Assembly: GCA_963823245.1 (NCBI GenBank) | Contig: CAWGKQ010000008.1 | Location: 248,001 to 312,000 of the forward strand | Direction: 5' to 3' | Source of the DNA: JAWVFM01 sp963823245 | Lineage (GTDB): Bacteria > Actinomycetota > Thermoleophilia > Solirubrobacterales > 70-9 | Length of the DNA: 64,000 nucleotides | Part shown: piece by piece, positions 22,652 to 31,864 of the stretch | Position numbering within the stretch: the first letter of the stretch is position 1 | Layout: every line of letters starts with the position of its first letter | Position numbers and translations under genes: made by a program | The notes under the pieces: generated by a model | Databases searched by the model: none | What the model was told of the DNA's origin: nothing | Seen by the model: only the letters and a program-made list of their open reading frames with translations

Positions 22652-24698
22652 CCTTCTGCGCGAGGTGCGAGGGGATCTCCTCGTAGCGCAGGAACTCCAT
22701 CCCGTAGTCACCGCGCCCCCCGGTGATCGCTCGCAGGTCGGGCGCGTAGTCGAGCACCTCGGCCATCGGAACCTCGGCCTTAATCTCCGTCACCGAGCCC
22801 TTGGGCTCCATGCCGAGCGGGCGGCCACGGCGCGAGTTGAGGTCGCCGATCACGTCGCCCACCGAGTCCTCGGGCACGGAGATCGTCATCTCCATGATCG
22901 GCTCGAGCAGGTAGGGGTCGGCCTCCGCAGCCGCCTGCTTGAAGGCCATCGAGCCCGCGATCTTGAATGCCATTTCGGAGGAGTCCACCGTGTGGTACTG
23001 CCCGTCGTATAGCCGCACCTTGAGGTCCTTGATCGGGTAGCCGGCGAGCACCCCGCCCCGCATCGCCTCCTCGATCCCCTTCTCGACCGCCGGGATGAAC
23101 CCCGACGGGATCACCCCGCCCTTGATCTGGTTCAGGAACTCGAACCCCTCACCTGCTTCAGCCGGCATCAGCTCGATGTGACAGTCGCCGAACTGGCCTC
23201 GGCCGCCGGTCTGCTTCTTGTAGCGGCCGTGCGCCTTCGCCGCCTTGCGGATCGTCTCCAGGTAGGGCACGCGCGGGGGCTTCAGCGCGATCTCGGCGCC
23301 GAAGCGCTCCTTCATCCGCTCGACGATCACCTCCACGTGCACCTGCGTAAGACCGGCGATGATCTGCTCACCGGTCTCGGGGTCGCGGTGTACGTCGAGC
23401 GTGGGGTCCTCCTCGACCAGGCGCCGTAGCGCCGTGGCCGCCTTCTCCTCGTCGCCCTTCGTCTTCGGCTCATAGGCGAACGCCATCACGGGCGCCGGAA
23501 GCTCGATCGGTGGGAAGCTCGGCGCCTTGTCGGAGGCGGCGAGCACGTCGCCGGCGCGCGTCTCCCGAAGCTTCGCCACGGCGCCGATGTCGCCCGGCCC
23601 CAGCTCGTCGACGGTGTCCATCTCCTTGCCCCGCGGGCTCGAGAGCTGCCCGATCCGCTCCTTCTGGCGGCGGGTGGCGTTCATGACCTGCGAGTCGGAG
23701 TGAAGGACTCCGGAGTAGACGCGCAGCAGGTTGATGCGGCCGGTATAGGGGTCGGCCGTCGTCTTGAACGCGTAGGCCACGAGGCCGCCTTCGGGATCCG
23801 GCGCGACCTCCACGGCCTCGCCGTCGCCGTCGAGGGCATTGACGGGCCCGCGCATCGCGGGTGAGGGCAGGTCCTCGACAAGGGCCTCCAGCAGGCGGTT
23901 GGTACCCAGGTTGTGCGTCGCGACTCCACACGTCACGGGGAAGAGGTGGCCCTCGGTGACACCCTTCTTGAGCGCCGCGACGATCTCGGAGTGCGAGATC
24001 TCCTCGCCCTCGAGGTAGCGCTCCATGAGCTCGTCGGAGTTCTCCGCCACCTCGTCCATCAGCTTCTCGTGGTACTCCTCCGCCTGGGCCTGAAGCTCGT
24101 CCGGGATCTCCACCTCGATCGAGTTGCCGCGGCCGTCGCCGGAGTACTCGAACGCCTTCATGTCGATCAGGTCGATGACGCCGCGCGTCTCGTGCTCGGA
24201 GCCGATCGGGATCTCGGTGGCGACGACGTGGTTGCCGAACGCGGACTGAAGCGACTCGAGGGAGCGGAAGAAGTCGGCGCGCTCGCGGTCGAGCATGTTC
24301 ACGAATACGAGCCGGGGTAGGCCGGCCTCGTCGGCGCGGCTCCAGAGGCGCTCCGTGTTGACCTCGACGCCCATGACGCCGTTGACGACGACGACCGCGG
24401 CGTCGACCACCTGGAGAGCCGCGAGCGTGTCGGCGACAAAGCTCGGCTCGCCCGGGGTGTCGATCAGGTTGATCTTGCGCCCGTCGTGCTCGAAGGAGGC
24501 CACGGCGGCGTCGATCGACATCTGACGAGCCTGCTCGTCGGTCTCGAAGTCGGCGACGGTCGAGCCGTCCTCCACCTTGCCGAGGCGGTTCGTCACCCCG
24601 GCCTCGAAGAGGATCGCCTCGGCGAGGCTCGTTTTCCCCGCCCCTCGGTGGCCGATCAGGGCGACGTTTCGAATCCGGTCAGGCGGCTTCGCTGCCAC
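22605..24698 (-). CDS. Elongation factor G-like GTPase (EF-G2 type)
   Basis: 697 residues, GTG start at 24698, undamaged. G1 GHRGAGKT (16-23), G3 DTPGE, and NMLD in place of the usual NKxD in G4. Domains II to V follow in EF-G order, with GGRGQFGDCHIELMPAEAGE in domain IV and LNSRRGRPLGMEPKGSVTEI in domain V. The short G domain and NMLD mark it as a paralogue of canonical EF-G, as found in Actinobacteria, where the role (translocation under stress, or ribosome release) is not settled. It stands at the end of the xer-sigma-fusA2 run. Confidence 0.88.
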   Translation of the reverse strand: MAAKPPDRIRNVALIGHRGAGKTSLAEAILFEAGVTNRLGKVEDGSTVADFETDEQARQMSIDAAVASFEHDGRKINLIDTPGEPSFVADTLAALQVVDAAVVVVNGVMGVEVNTERLWSRADEAGLPRLVFVNMLDRERADFFRSLESLQSAFGNHVVATEIPIGSEHETRGVIDLIDMKAFEYSGDGRGNSIEVEIPDELQAQAEEYHEKLMDEVAENSDELMERYLEGEEISHSEIVAALKKGVTEGHLFPVTCGVATHNLGTNRLLEALVEDLPSPAMRGPVNALDGDGEAVEVAPDPEGGLVAYAFKTTADPYTGRINLLRVYSGVLHSDSQVMNATRRQKERIGQLSSPRGKEMDTVDELGPGDIGAVAKLRETRAGDVLAASDKAPSFPPIELPAPVMAFAYEPKTKGDEEKAATALRRLVEEDPTLDVHRDPETGEQIIAGLTQVHVEVIVERMKERFGAEIALKPPRVPYLETIRKAAKAHGRYKKQTGGRGQFGDCHIELMPAEAGEGFEFLNQIKGGVIPSGFIPAVEKGIEEAMRGGVLAGYPIKDLKVRLYDGQYHTVDSSEMAFKIAGSMAFKQAAAEADPYLLEPIMEMTISVPEDSVGDVIGDLNSRRGRPLGMEPKGSVTEIKAEVPMAEVLDYAPDLRAITGGRGDYGMEFLRYEEIPSHLAQKVIAAARAEDEEAVSA

Positions 24699-24721
24699 TG
24701 ACCCGCACCTTATAATGCGCG

Positions 24722-25386
24722 GCTAGCCTTGGAAGTGCGAGCAAAGGCTCAGGACGGCCTTTGTGTGGGGCTGGGAGACGCGTGACTCGGTGACGCCGAC
24801 GATCTCGCCGATCTCGCGCAGGGTCAGGTTCTCGTAGTAGTAGAGGCCACCACGAGGCGCTCGCGCTCGGGCAGCGACTCGATCGCGTCGGCGAGCCGAT
24901 CCTTGAGCTCAGTGGTCTGCGCCTCGGACTCGGGATCGCGAGACCGATCTGTCGCCGCTCGGTCGCGGAGTCGGTCGTCGAGCGGAGGAGGAGTTGGCGA
25001 TCTCGAGAGCGCGTCGTGGAAGTCCTCGACTCCATCTCCAGCGCGCCCTCCCTCTCCGGAGCCCTCGGGACCTCGCGGCGCGAGAGCGTCCGAGCGGGAC
25101 CGTCGAGCGAGCGAGCCGTCGAGGACGCTTACCCGCGACGCGAAGTCTCGAGCACGTCGCGGTCGAGCTCGTAGCGCTCGATCGCCCCGATCAGGCCGAG
25201 CAGGCCATAGGAGACGAGGTCGGCCTCCTCGACGTGCGACGGCAGCCCGGAGGCCATTCGGCCGGCGATGAACTTGACGAGCGGCGAGTAGGCGACCACG
25301 AGCCGCTCACGCGCTCGATCGTCGTCCTCGTTCTTGTAGAGGCGCCAGAGCTCGCGAAGCTCCACCGCCTTGACGTTCGTCTCCAT
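24722..25386 (-). pseudogene. FliA/WhiG-like sigma factor, region 3 missing, frameshifted
   Basis: The first frame gives a complete region 2 (LVVAYSPLVKFIAGRMASGL, EEADLVSYGLLGLIGAIERY, DRDVLET). It stops at 25129. A different frame continues VSVLDGSL and, after about 55 low-similarity residues, TTELKDRLADAIESLPERER and then, with two further shifts, YYYENLTLREIGEIVGVTES and the TKAVLSL end of region 4. In WhiG/FliA proteins about 90 residues of region 3 lie between FET and VSVLD; they are largely absent. Either a decayed regulator or a local assembly fault. It lies 44 bases after the Xer gene. Confidence 0.7.
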
Positions 25387-25429
25387 ACGTTGGCTTCAGG
25401 AAGGGTCCGGAACGTTATCTGGCCGATGC

Positions 25430-26344
25430 TCAGGCACGCGGATGGGCTCTTGCGTACTCGCGCCGGAGCCGCCCAGGCTCCACCCGCGTGTAGATCTGTG
25501 TGGTCGAGACGCTCGAATGTCCGAGCAGCTCCTGGATCGAGCGCAGGTCCGCGCCGCCCTCGAGCATGTGCGTCGCGAACGAGTGGCGCAGCACGTGTGG
25601 CGAGATGCCGCCCGCGAGCCCCGCCTCCCGAACCCAGCGCTCGAGACGCCGCCGGACGTCGGACGTGTGAAGACGGCGACCTCGCTTCGACACGAACAGA
25701 GCCGGTTCGTCGTCGCCACGGTCCGCGAGGGCTGGACGAGCGACGTCGAGGTAGCGGCGAAGGGCCCTCTGAGCCGGCTCCCCGATGGGCACCACCCGCT
25801 CCTTCCCGCCCTTCCCGCGTACCCGGACGGACTCGGACTCGAAGTCGACGTCGTCAGCGCGCAGGCCGCGGATCTCGTCAGCGCGCAGGCCGCATGCATA
25901 GGCGAGCTCCAGCATCGAGCGGTCGCGCACCTCGAGCGGGCCCCGGGCCGGGATTCGGTCCAGCAGGCGAGCCGCCTCATCAGGCCCGAGCACCCGCGGC
26001 AGCCGAGAGTCGCGCTTCGGGCTCGGCAGGAGCTCCGCCGGGTTCTGCGCCGCGGCCCCGCTGCGAACCAGGTGGGCCCCGAAGCTGCGGATCGCCGCGA
26101 GCTTCCGCGCCACGGTCGCGCGCGCGAGGCCACGCTCCGAAAGCGCCCGAGCGTAGCCGCGAAGGTCGCGGTAGCGAAGGTCACCGGGCGGCCGCTGGAG
26201 CTCGGTCGCCCAGGCTCCGAGCTCCCGCAGGTCGACGCCGTAGGCCCGAATCGTGTTGGGCGACGCGCCGGCGGTCTCGAGCTCGCGGAGGAACGCGCCG
26301 ATCGCGCGCTCCCAGTCCCCGCTCAGCTCGACCTCCGCCATCAC
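25430..26344 (-). CDS. xerC: Tyrosine recombinase XerC/XerD type
   Basis: 304 residues, undamaged. N-terminal core-binding (SAM-like) domain over residues 10-95 (FLRELETAGASPNTIRAYGV) and catalytic domain with Arg in CGLRADEIRGL, Lys in GKGGKERVVPI, HVLRHSFATHML, LLGHSSVSTTQIY and the nucleophile Tyr in IYTRV. Length and full motif set fit a housekeeping Xer protein that resolves chromosome dimers at dif. The neighbouring flagellar/sporulation-type sigma gene and L,D-transpeptidase agree with a chromosomal place. It is not one of the element integrases. Confidence 0.85.
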   Translation of the reverse strand: MMAEVELSGDWERAIGAFLRELETAGASPNTIRAYGVDLRELGAWATELQRPPGDLRYRDLRGYARALSERGLARATVARKLAAIRSFGAHLVRSGAAAQNPAELLPSPKRDSRLPRVLGPDEAARLLDRIPARGPLEVRDRSMLELAYACGLRADEIRGLRADDVDFESESVRVRGKGGKERVVPIGEPAQRALRRYLDVARPALADRGDDEPALFVSKRGRRLHTSDVRRRLERWVREAGLAGGISPHVLRHSFATHMLEGGADLRSIQELLGHSSVSTTQIYTRVEPGRLRREYARAHPRA

Positions 26345-26389
26345 GAGTTGATTCGCCGGCCGCGCGCGGGCGCCTGCCGGCGGGCGATA

Positions 26390-27460
26390 TCAGTCGCCGA
26401 TGTAGATGGGGGTTCCGAGCGGAACCTGGGGGTACAAGGCGATCACGTCGGGAATCAGCATCCTGATGCAGCCGTGGGACGCGTAGGTGCCGATCGATGC
26501 GGTCTCGTCCGTGCCGTGGATGCCGGCGCCGCTGTAGAAGCCCAGCCACCGGGCCTTGATGGGATCCTCCGGGCCGGGAGGGATTGTCTTGCCGGCCAGG
26601 CTCCCCGCCCAGGCGCTGTTCGGCACCTGCCAGGACGGGTTGACGATTCTGCTGTCGATTGTGTAGGAGCCCGCGGGGGTGTCGAGGCCCGACATGCCGA
26701 CGGCGATCGGATAGCTCTTGACGAGCTTCAGGTTCTTCCAGAGGCGAAGGGTGAACCCGCCGCGGTCGACGGTGATGTAGGTCGGATACTTCGACGCGAG
26801 CTGCGCTGTGGTCACCTGGGGCTTCGTCCGGTGGACCGGGGCCTTGATCCTTTCCTGGTTGCCCGACCCGATCGCCGACACGAGCCGGGAGCGAAGCTTC
26901 GACTGATCGAGCGCCACGCCGTCCTTGCCCGGGACGGCGTTGAGCGACGACGGCGACGGCTGGACGGTGGCGTCCGTGGCGTCGCGGTCGATCGCGTCGG
27001 CGGCGGTGCTCACGAAGTCGTTGATCGCAGCGTGCGAGTAGCCGACCCGGGCCGGAAGGTTGCGGTAGACGTTGTCGCCCGTCGCGTAGCGCCAGATGCG
27101 CGTGGGAAGACTCCCCTCCCTGCTCGCCGACTGGGCCTCGTCGACCATCCCGGCGACGTCGGCGTGGATCTTCAGCCGGTGAGCGCTGAGGATGTACTGC
27201 TTGCCCTCAAAGCTGACCGTGATCGGCTGCTCCAGCGGGCGCACGAGCTGGTTGCGAATCCGCTGGCGGGCCTGCTTTTCGGACAGGCCTCCGACCGGCA
27301 CGCCGCCGACACGGATGCCGTTCGCGATCTCTCCGGCCCTCGCCTGGTCCCAGGCGTAGGCGCCCACCGCGGTGCAAACGAGCAACGCCAGCACCGCAGC
27401 GAGGGCTATCTGCACTCGCCTGCCCACTGCGCTCGAAATTGTACGAGGGACGCCCGGCAA
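26390..27460 (-). CDS. L,D-transpeptidase with peptidoglycan-binding (VanW/PG4-like) domain
   Basis: 356 residues. One N-terminal membrane anchor (VQIALAAVLALLVCTAVGAY), then a PG-binding-4 region (GLSEKQARQRIRNQLV), and a C-terminal YkuD catalytic domain with YITVDRGGFTLRLWKNLKLV, IHGTDETASIG and the catalytic SHGCIRM. It cross-links stem peptides 3-3 in the cell wall or anchors proteins. The active-site His and Cys are present. No frameshift. Confidence 0.9.
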   Translation of the reverse strand: MPGVPRTISSAVGRRVQIALAAVLALLVCTAVGAYAWDQARAGEIANGIRVGGVPVGGLSEKQARQRIRNQLVRPLEQPITVSFEGKQYILSAHRLKIHADVAGMVDEAQSASREGSLPTRIWRYATGDNVYRNLPARVGYSHAAINDFVSTAADAIDRDATDATVQPSPSSLNAVPGKDGVALDQSKLRSRLVSAIGSGNQERIKAPVHRTKPQVTTAQLASKYPTYITVDRGGFTLRLWKNLKLVKSYPIAVGMSGLDTPAGSYTIDSRIVNPSWQVPNSAWAGSLAGKTIPPGPEDPIKARWLGFYSGAGIHGTDETASIGTYASHGCIRMLIPDVIALYPQVPLGTPIYIGD

Positions 27461-27522
27461 CTCCTCGCGGATCCGGGCCCTGCAACCGCGTTTGCGCTGG
27501 AAATGGCGCTAGCGCCGGCGTC

Positions 27523-28596
27523 TCAGATGCCGAGCGGCTCTCGATCCGCGGCCGCGCCGTCACGCTCGCGACGCGCGTGCGGGCTCCACCGCAGGAACTC
27601 CTCCACCTCGCGCTCGTAGGTGTAGGCGCTGTCCTGGCCCCTCATCACCGGGCGCAGCCGCAGGTGCTCGCCGTAGCGCTGGACGGCCTCGCGGGTCGTG
27701 TAGCCGTAATGAAAGCCGTTCGCCTTGTAGGCGCGGTTGTCGACCCCGCGGCCAAACCGGAGCTGGTTCCACATCTCGTTCGGGATCCGCAGCCCCAGGC
27801 GGCGCAGCGGCCCCGCCGCAAGCCCGGTGCCGAACGGCGGCAGGATCGGCAGCGGCCACTTCCCGAGCAGCCCGATCGCCTCGGAGAGAGCGAGGACCCC
27901 GTCGGCGGCGACGTTGAAGATGCCCGGGACCGAGTTGACGGCGGCGTGCTCGAGGGCGTGGACCACGTCGTCCTCGTGGACGAACTGGATCCGCGGATCG
28001 AAGCCGAGCACCATCGGCACCACCGGCAGGGAGAGCATGCGGGTGAAGGCGGTGTCGACGTCGGGGCCGAGGACGTTCGCGCACCGGAGCACCGTGACCT
28101 CTGTCTGCGGGCTCTTCAGCGCGAACTCGCGAACGGCCCGTTCGGCCTCGACGATGTCGCGCTCCAGCGCCGTATGGGGGGCGTGCGGACGCTGCATCGA
28201 CTCGGTGAAGAAGGCCGGGTCGTCCTGCTCACACCCGTAGTAGTGGGTTGAGCTCTTGAAGATGAACTTTCGCACCGGCGAGTCGGAGCCCGTGCACGCC
28301 GCGAGGATGTTCATCGTCCCGATGACGTTGTTCTCGTGCGTCGCCCGAGGGGAGGCGGCCATCGAGTTGACGGTGAGGCGCGCGTCGATGACAGTGTCGA
28401 CCTCCGCGGCGCGGACGATCCGCTGGATGAGGCCGTGCTGGTTCGACACCCGGACGAACTCGGTCCGCTCGAGCTCCATCGTCGGGTCGGAGGCGTCGAC
28501 CCCGATGATCGCCTCGACCTGCTCGAACCCCTCGAGCGCCTGAGCGAGGCGGCCGCCCCAGTAGCTCGCGAGGCCCATGACGAGTACGCGGCTCAT
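27523..28596 (-). CDS. NAD-dependent epimerase/dehydratase family protein (SDR)
   Basis: 357 residues from ATG 28596 (MSRVLVMGLASYWGGRLAQA). The extended-SDR Rossmann motif GLASYWGGRL replaces GxxGxxG, with DASDP for NAD(P) ribose. FKSSTHYYGCEQ stands where YxxxK would be, and LRCANVLGP follows. The active Lys of the YxxxK pair is not obvious. A C-terminal part with NEMWNQLRFGRGVDNR is typical of a set of actinobacterial proteins found upstream of an acyltransferase, as here: the acyltransferase gene ends 8 bases before this start. Joint role in lipid or polyprenol modification is likely but not shown. Confidence 0.82.
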   Translation of the reverse strand: MSRVLVMGLASYWGGRLAQALEGFEQVEAIIGVDASDPTMELERTEFVRVSNQHGLIQRIVRAAEVDTVIDARLTVNSMAASPRATHENNVIGTMNILAACTGSDSPVRKFIFKSSTHYYGCEQDDPAFFTESMQRPHAPHTALERDIVEAERAVREFALKSPQTEVTVLRCANVLGPDVDTAFTRMLSLPVVPMVLGFDPRIQFVHEDDVVHALEHAAVNSVPGIFNVAADGVLALSEAIGLLGKWPLPILPPFGTGLAAGPLRRLGLRIPNEMWNQLRFGRGVDNRAYKANGFHYGYTTREAVQRYGEHLRLRPVMRGQDSAYTYEREVEEFLRWSPHARRERDGAAADREPLGI

Positions 28597-28603
28597 CGGT
28601 CGC

Positions 28604-29533
28604 CTATCCGAACCACACGGACTTTCTCTTCGCGAGCATGTCGTGCAGGTTCTCCTGGATGCGGGCGCGGATCTCTCGCGCCACTGTCTGGACCAGCGCC
28701 TTGTCGTCGATGGCCTCGGGGCCACCAAGCTCGGCCGTATCGATCGGCTCCAGGAAGCGGATCTTGAACTTCGCCGGCAGATAGCCGAGCATCCCGAAGG
28801 GGCCGAGCCACGGGAACGTCGGCGTGATCGGGAAGTAGAGGAGGCCGGTCAGTCGCTGCATGAAGTTGACCTGCGCGAAGATGGGCGCGGCCTCCTCCGC
28901 GCCGACGACGCACACGGGCACGAGCTTCGCCTCGCCGCGCATGGCCGCCTCGACGAACCCGCCGCGGCCGAACCTCTGCAGGCGGTAGCGGTCCTTGAAG
29001 AGCTTCTCCGTTCCCTTCCGACCCTCGGGGAAGACCAGCACCAGCTTGCGTTCGTCGTAGAGCAGGCGGTGGACGTTCGCGGGGTGGGCCGCGACGCAGC
29101 CGATCTTCGGGATCAGCATCGAGAAGCCGGGATAGCCCTTGAAGAAGTGCTCGACGGTGATGTGAACGGGGCGCGGCCGGGGGTGCTCGTCCTTGATCGC
29201 CTTTGCGATCGTCGCGGCGTCGGGCGGCAGCGCGCCGGAATGGTTGGAGACCAGCAGCGCGCCTCCCTCCGAGGGCACGTTCTCGACGCCCTCGACCTCG
29301 GCCCGGAACCAGTAGCGGTAGAAGAACTCGACGATCGTGCGGTCGAAAAAGCTCTCGACCCGCTCCGAGCGGCCCCAGTCGTCGAGACGGCGCTCGGGCT
29401 CGAGCGCGGGCAGCAGGTCGCGCGCTCGGTCGGCGGGCGCGGGCAGCGGCGCGCCGCCGGCTTCCTCGGGCTGATCGGGGGCGGCGGCAGGCTGCGCGAG
29501 GGATGTCCGCTCGGGCGCCACGGAACGCGGCAT
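28604..29533 (-). CDS. 1-acyl-glycerol-3-phosphate acyltransferase-like protein
   Basis: 309 residues. PlsC-type acyltransferase core: SNHSGALPPDAATIA (motif I, NHxxxxxxD-like), VLVFPEGRKG (motif III) and VPVCVVGAEEAAP (motif IV). The first 70 residues are low-complexity and proline-rich. It transfers an acyl chain to a lysophospholipid or similar acceptor at the membrane. It forms an operon with the epimerase-like gene (gap 7 bases) and is divergent from the cyclo-ligase gene. Confidence 0.88.
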   Translation of the reverse strand: MPRSVAPERTSLAQPAAAPDQPEEAGGAPLPAPADRARDLLPALEPERRLDDWGRSERVESFFDRTIVEFFYRYWFRAEVEGVENVPSEGGALLVSNHSGALPPDAATIAKAIKDEHPRPRPVHITVEHFFKGYPGFSMLIPKIGCVAAHPANVHRLLYDERKLVLVFPEGRKGTEKLFKDRYRLQRFGRGGFVEAAMRGEAKLVPVCVVGAEEAAPIFAQVNFMQRLTGLLYFPITPTFPWLGPFGMLGYLPAKFKIRFLEPIDTAELGGPEAIDDKALVQTVAREIRARIQENLHDMLAKRKSVWFG

Positions 29534-29567
29534 TCTCGCAGCTTGGAATCCGCACTATGTTTCGCCC

Positions 29568-30281
29568 GTGAGGTCAAAGGACCAGGTGCGGAAGGCGATC
29601 TGGAAGGCCATGGACCGCGAGGGCGTCTCGCGCTTCCCCGGCGCCGAGGGCCGGATCCCGAACTTCGCGGGCGCCAAGCTCGCGGCGGAGAAGCTCGCCT
29701 CGCATCGGGACTGGAAGCGCGCCCGCGTGGTGAAGGCCAACCCGGACTCGCCGCAGACGCATGGGCGGCGGCTCGCTCTCGAGGACGGAAAGCTCGTCGT
29801 GATGGCCGTCCCGCGCCTGCGGGAGCAGCATCCCTTCCGGCTCCTCGACCCGCGCAAGCTGAACAAGAAGCAATTGCGCGAGGCGGCGACCATCAAGGGC
29901 GCGCTTCGCCACGGCCAGCTCATCGCGCTCGAGGAGCTGCCGGAGATCGACTTCGTTCTGTCGGGGTCGGTCGCCGTGAACCTCACCGGCGCCAGGATCG
30001 GCAAGGGAGGCGGGTTCTCCGATCTCGAGTACGGACTGCTGATCGAGGCGGGCAAGATCGACGAGCACACGGTGGTCGCCACGACGGTCCACCCGATCCA
30101 GATTCTCCGCGAGCATCTGAGGGTGACCGAGCACGATCTCCCCGTCGACATCATCGCCACCCCGCGAGCCGTCGTGGAGGTCGACAGGCAGTACCCGCGG
30201 CCGCGAGGCATCCTGTGGAACCACCTCCAGCCGCCGCAGATCCACGAGATCCCGGTGCTCGAGCGGATGGGGTACGCGTAA
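29568..30281 (+). CDS. 5-formyltetrahydrofolate cyclo-ligase family protein
   Basis: 237 residues, GTG start at 29568. The ATP/folate-binding motif of the family is present (IGKGGGFSDLEYGLL), with the basic N-terminal part RKAIWKAMDREG. It makes 5,10-methenyl-THF from 5-formyl-THF. The last 14 codons (IHEIPVLERMGYA) form the attachment site of the mobile elements that follow: copies recur at 39240 and 43850. The third copy (ERIGYA) overlaps the alpha/beta hydrolase start by four bases and is probably the original chromosomal end. So in the uninterrupted chromosome the cyclo-ligase and hydrolase genes were coupled. Confidence 0.88.
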   Translation: MRSKDQVRKAIWKAMDREGVSRFPGAEGRIPNFAGAKLAAEKLASHRDWKRARVVKANPDSPQTHGRRLALEDGKLVVMAVPRLREQHPFRLLDPRKLNKKQLREAATIKGALRHGQLIALEELPEIDFVLSGSVAVNLTGARIGKGGGFSDLEYGLLIEAGKIDEHTVVATTVHPIQILREHLRVTEHDLPVDIIATPRAVVEVDRQYPRPRGILWNHLQPPQIHEIPVLERMGYA

Positions 30282-30333
30282 TGGCTTATTCATGCGGTTT
30301 CCCGGCCCCGGTCGTCAGCGATGCGCCACCGGA
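30239..30333. repeat. Left attachment repeat in the cyclo-ligase 3' end (array 2, copy 1)
   Basis: About 95 bases shared with 39240-39333, covering the last codons of the cyclo-ligase gene and the last codons of the integrase on the other strand. The first copy holds a 12-base tandem duplication (GATGCGCCACCG) missing in the second. The cyclo-ligase coding part alone recurs at 43850-43892. Confidence 0.88.
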
Positions 30334-31462
30334 TGCGCCACCCGCGCCGCGAACCTGCTCGGCGGAACGCTCGGCGGCAGCACCGAGGTAGGCGTCGAGC
30401 AGTTCGGCTGCCTCCGCCTCCGCACCGGGCATCAGGTGCCCGTAGCGGTCGTAGGTGATGCTGATGTTGGCGTGGCCCATGTAGGTCGAGAGCGCCTTCG
30501 CGTTCACCCCCGCCGCGATCATCAGCGAGGCGAAGGTGTGCCGACACTCGTGGAGGGTGATCCGGTCAAGGCCCGCCGCAGCCCAGGCCGCGTCCGCGCG
30601 GGTCTGAATCGTCTTCGGCGTGAACGGGACGGTGGGGGTGCGCCCGAAGACGAACTCCTGCCCCGAGCGCCCGGTGGCGATCCGCTGCTCGGCCAGCAGG
30701 TCGCGCAGGACGCCGGTGATCGGCACCTTGCGATTCGCCGCCGCCGACTTGACGGCAATCTCGCCTTCCTTGTCATCCCAGCCGCGCTCGACGCGAATCA
30801 CGCCAGCGGCGAGGTCTACCGAGTCGGCCCGGAGCGCCCGCAGCTCGCCACCGCGAAGCCCGGCGTACATCGCCGTCGCCCACAGCGCCCGGTCCTGGGC
30901 GGGAACGGCGGCGATGAGCGCGGCCGCCTCGTCGGGGTCCGCGATAGCGGTCGCGGCCTGCAGGGATGGCGGGCATCTTCAACCCGTCGCAGGGGTTGAC
31001 CGCGACGTCGCCCAGCTCCTGCGCCAGACCGAGCACCGCGCGCAGCGGCATCAGGGCGACGCGGACGGTCGAGGCGCTGAGGCCGGACGCGCTGAGCCTG
31101 TAGACGAGGCGCTGGAGGTCGGGGCGTTGGAGGTTGGTGAGCTTGGCGCCGCCGAACTCCGGCAGGAGGCGGAGCCGCATCGCCCGCTCGTAGGCGCGGA
31201 GGGCCGAGGGCTTGTAGGGGTCGCCCGAGCGGTTGCGGATCGTGCCCGCCTGCGCGCCCGCGTGCCAGTTCTCCCACGCCTCGCGGACGGTCGTCGGCTT
31301 CGGAGCCCGTAGTCCGCCTCGGCTCGCCAGCGCCGCCGCATCCGCCCGCCACGACTTCGCGGCCGCGAGGGTCGGGAACGTTTTGCGGACCTTGCGCCGC
31401 TCGCGCGGCAGCCAGACGAACGCCTCCCAGCTATCGCCCCGTCGCCTGATCCCGGTCGGCAT
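30286..31462 (-). CDS. Phage-type tyrosine integrase, one frameshift
   Basis: About 390 residues from ATG 31462. N-terminal arm-binding part (SWEAFVWLPRERRKVRKTFP), core-binding domain (TVREAWENWHAGAQAGTIRN) and catalytic domain with Arg in AGLRGGELRAL, HECRHTFASLM, YMGHANISITYDRYGHL. All catalytic residues are present. A single shift near 30960 splits it. The stop codon is 5 bases from the cyclo-ligase stop, the normal position of int beside its own attachment site. A truncated copy follows the second repeat at 39285. Confidence 0.88.
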
Positions 31463-31581
31463 CAGGCCTGCTCCCGCTCGTCGTGATTAGGCTGCTGGTG
31501 GGTCAAGGCTTCACTCCCTTGGCTCCGGGGGCGGGCCGTTGGTGCGGTGCCGCCCCATTGACGTATCGGAGGAAAGGGTAG

Positions 31582-31809
31582 TCACGGGCTCAGCACCCGC
31601 TCGGCGTTCTCGGCCAGCCAGCGCTCGAGCTCGGCGACGGCGACAACACGCTTTCGACCCTGACGGACCCAGCGAAGCTCGGGGGCAACGTGGGCGCGGA
31701 AGTGGTCCTCGCTCATGTCGAGCGCGGCGGCGGCGCGGGCCACGGTCAGCGCCAGCGCGGGGATCGGGGCGGCCGGCCTGCTCACGCCGAGCTCATCGCC
31801 TCCCGCCAA
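31582..31809 (-). CDS. Excisionase/AlpA-like helix-turn-helix protein
   Basis: 75 residues. A MerR-like winged helix (HTH_17/AlpA): LTVARAAAALDMSEDHFRAH, then ELRWVRQGRKRVVAVAELER and WLAENAERVL. Proteins of this type bind near attachment sites and direct excision, or switch on early element genes. It lies between the integrase and the DUF3631 gene on the same strand, 55 bases from the latter. Confidence 0.85.
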   Translation of the reverse strand: MAGGDELGVSRPAAPIPALALTVARAAAALDMSEDHFRAHVAPELRWVRQGRKRVVAVAELERWLAENAERVLSP

Positions 31810-31864
31810 ACGGTGCTCAGATCGGGGCGAGCAGATATGGGCACGTTCGGAACCGCTCGCACCA

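Noticed and set aside
25370..27619. 749-residue open frame on the plus strand
   Set aside because: High-GC shadow of the Xer recombinase and L,D-transpeptidase genes, which show full catalytic motifs on the minus strand.
28577..30391. 604-residue open frame on the plus strand
   Set aside because: Antisense of the acyltransferase gene and out-of-frame reading of the cyclo-ligase gene.
30286..30547. Short alternative frames at the integrase end
   Set aside because: The integrase frame carries HECRHTFAS and YDRYGHL and fits its position beside the attachment site.
31463..31581. 14-codon frame (MTHQQPNHDEREQA) overlapping the integrase start
   Set aside because: TTG start with TGATG overlap is suggestive of a leader peptide, but it is too short to support.
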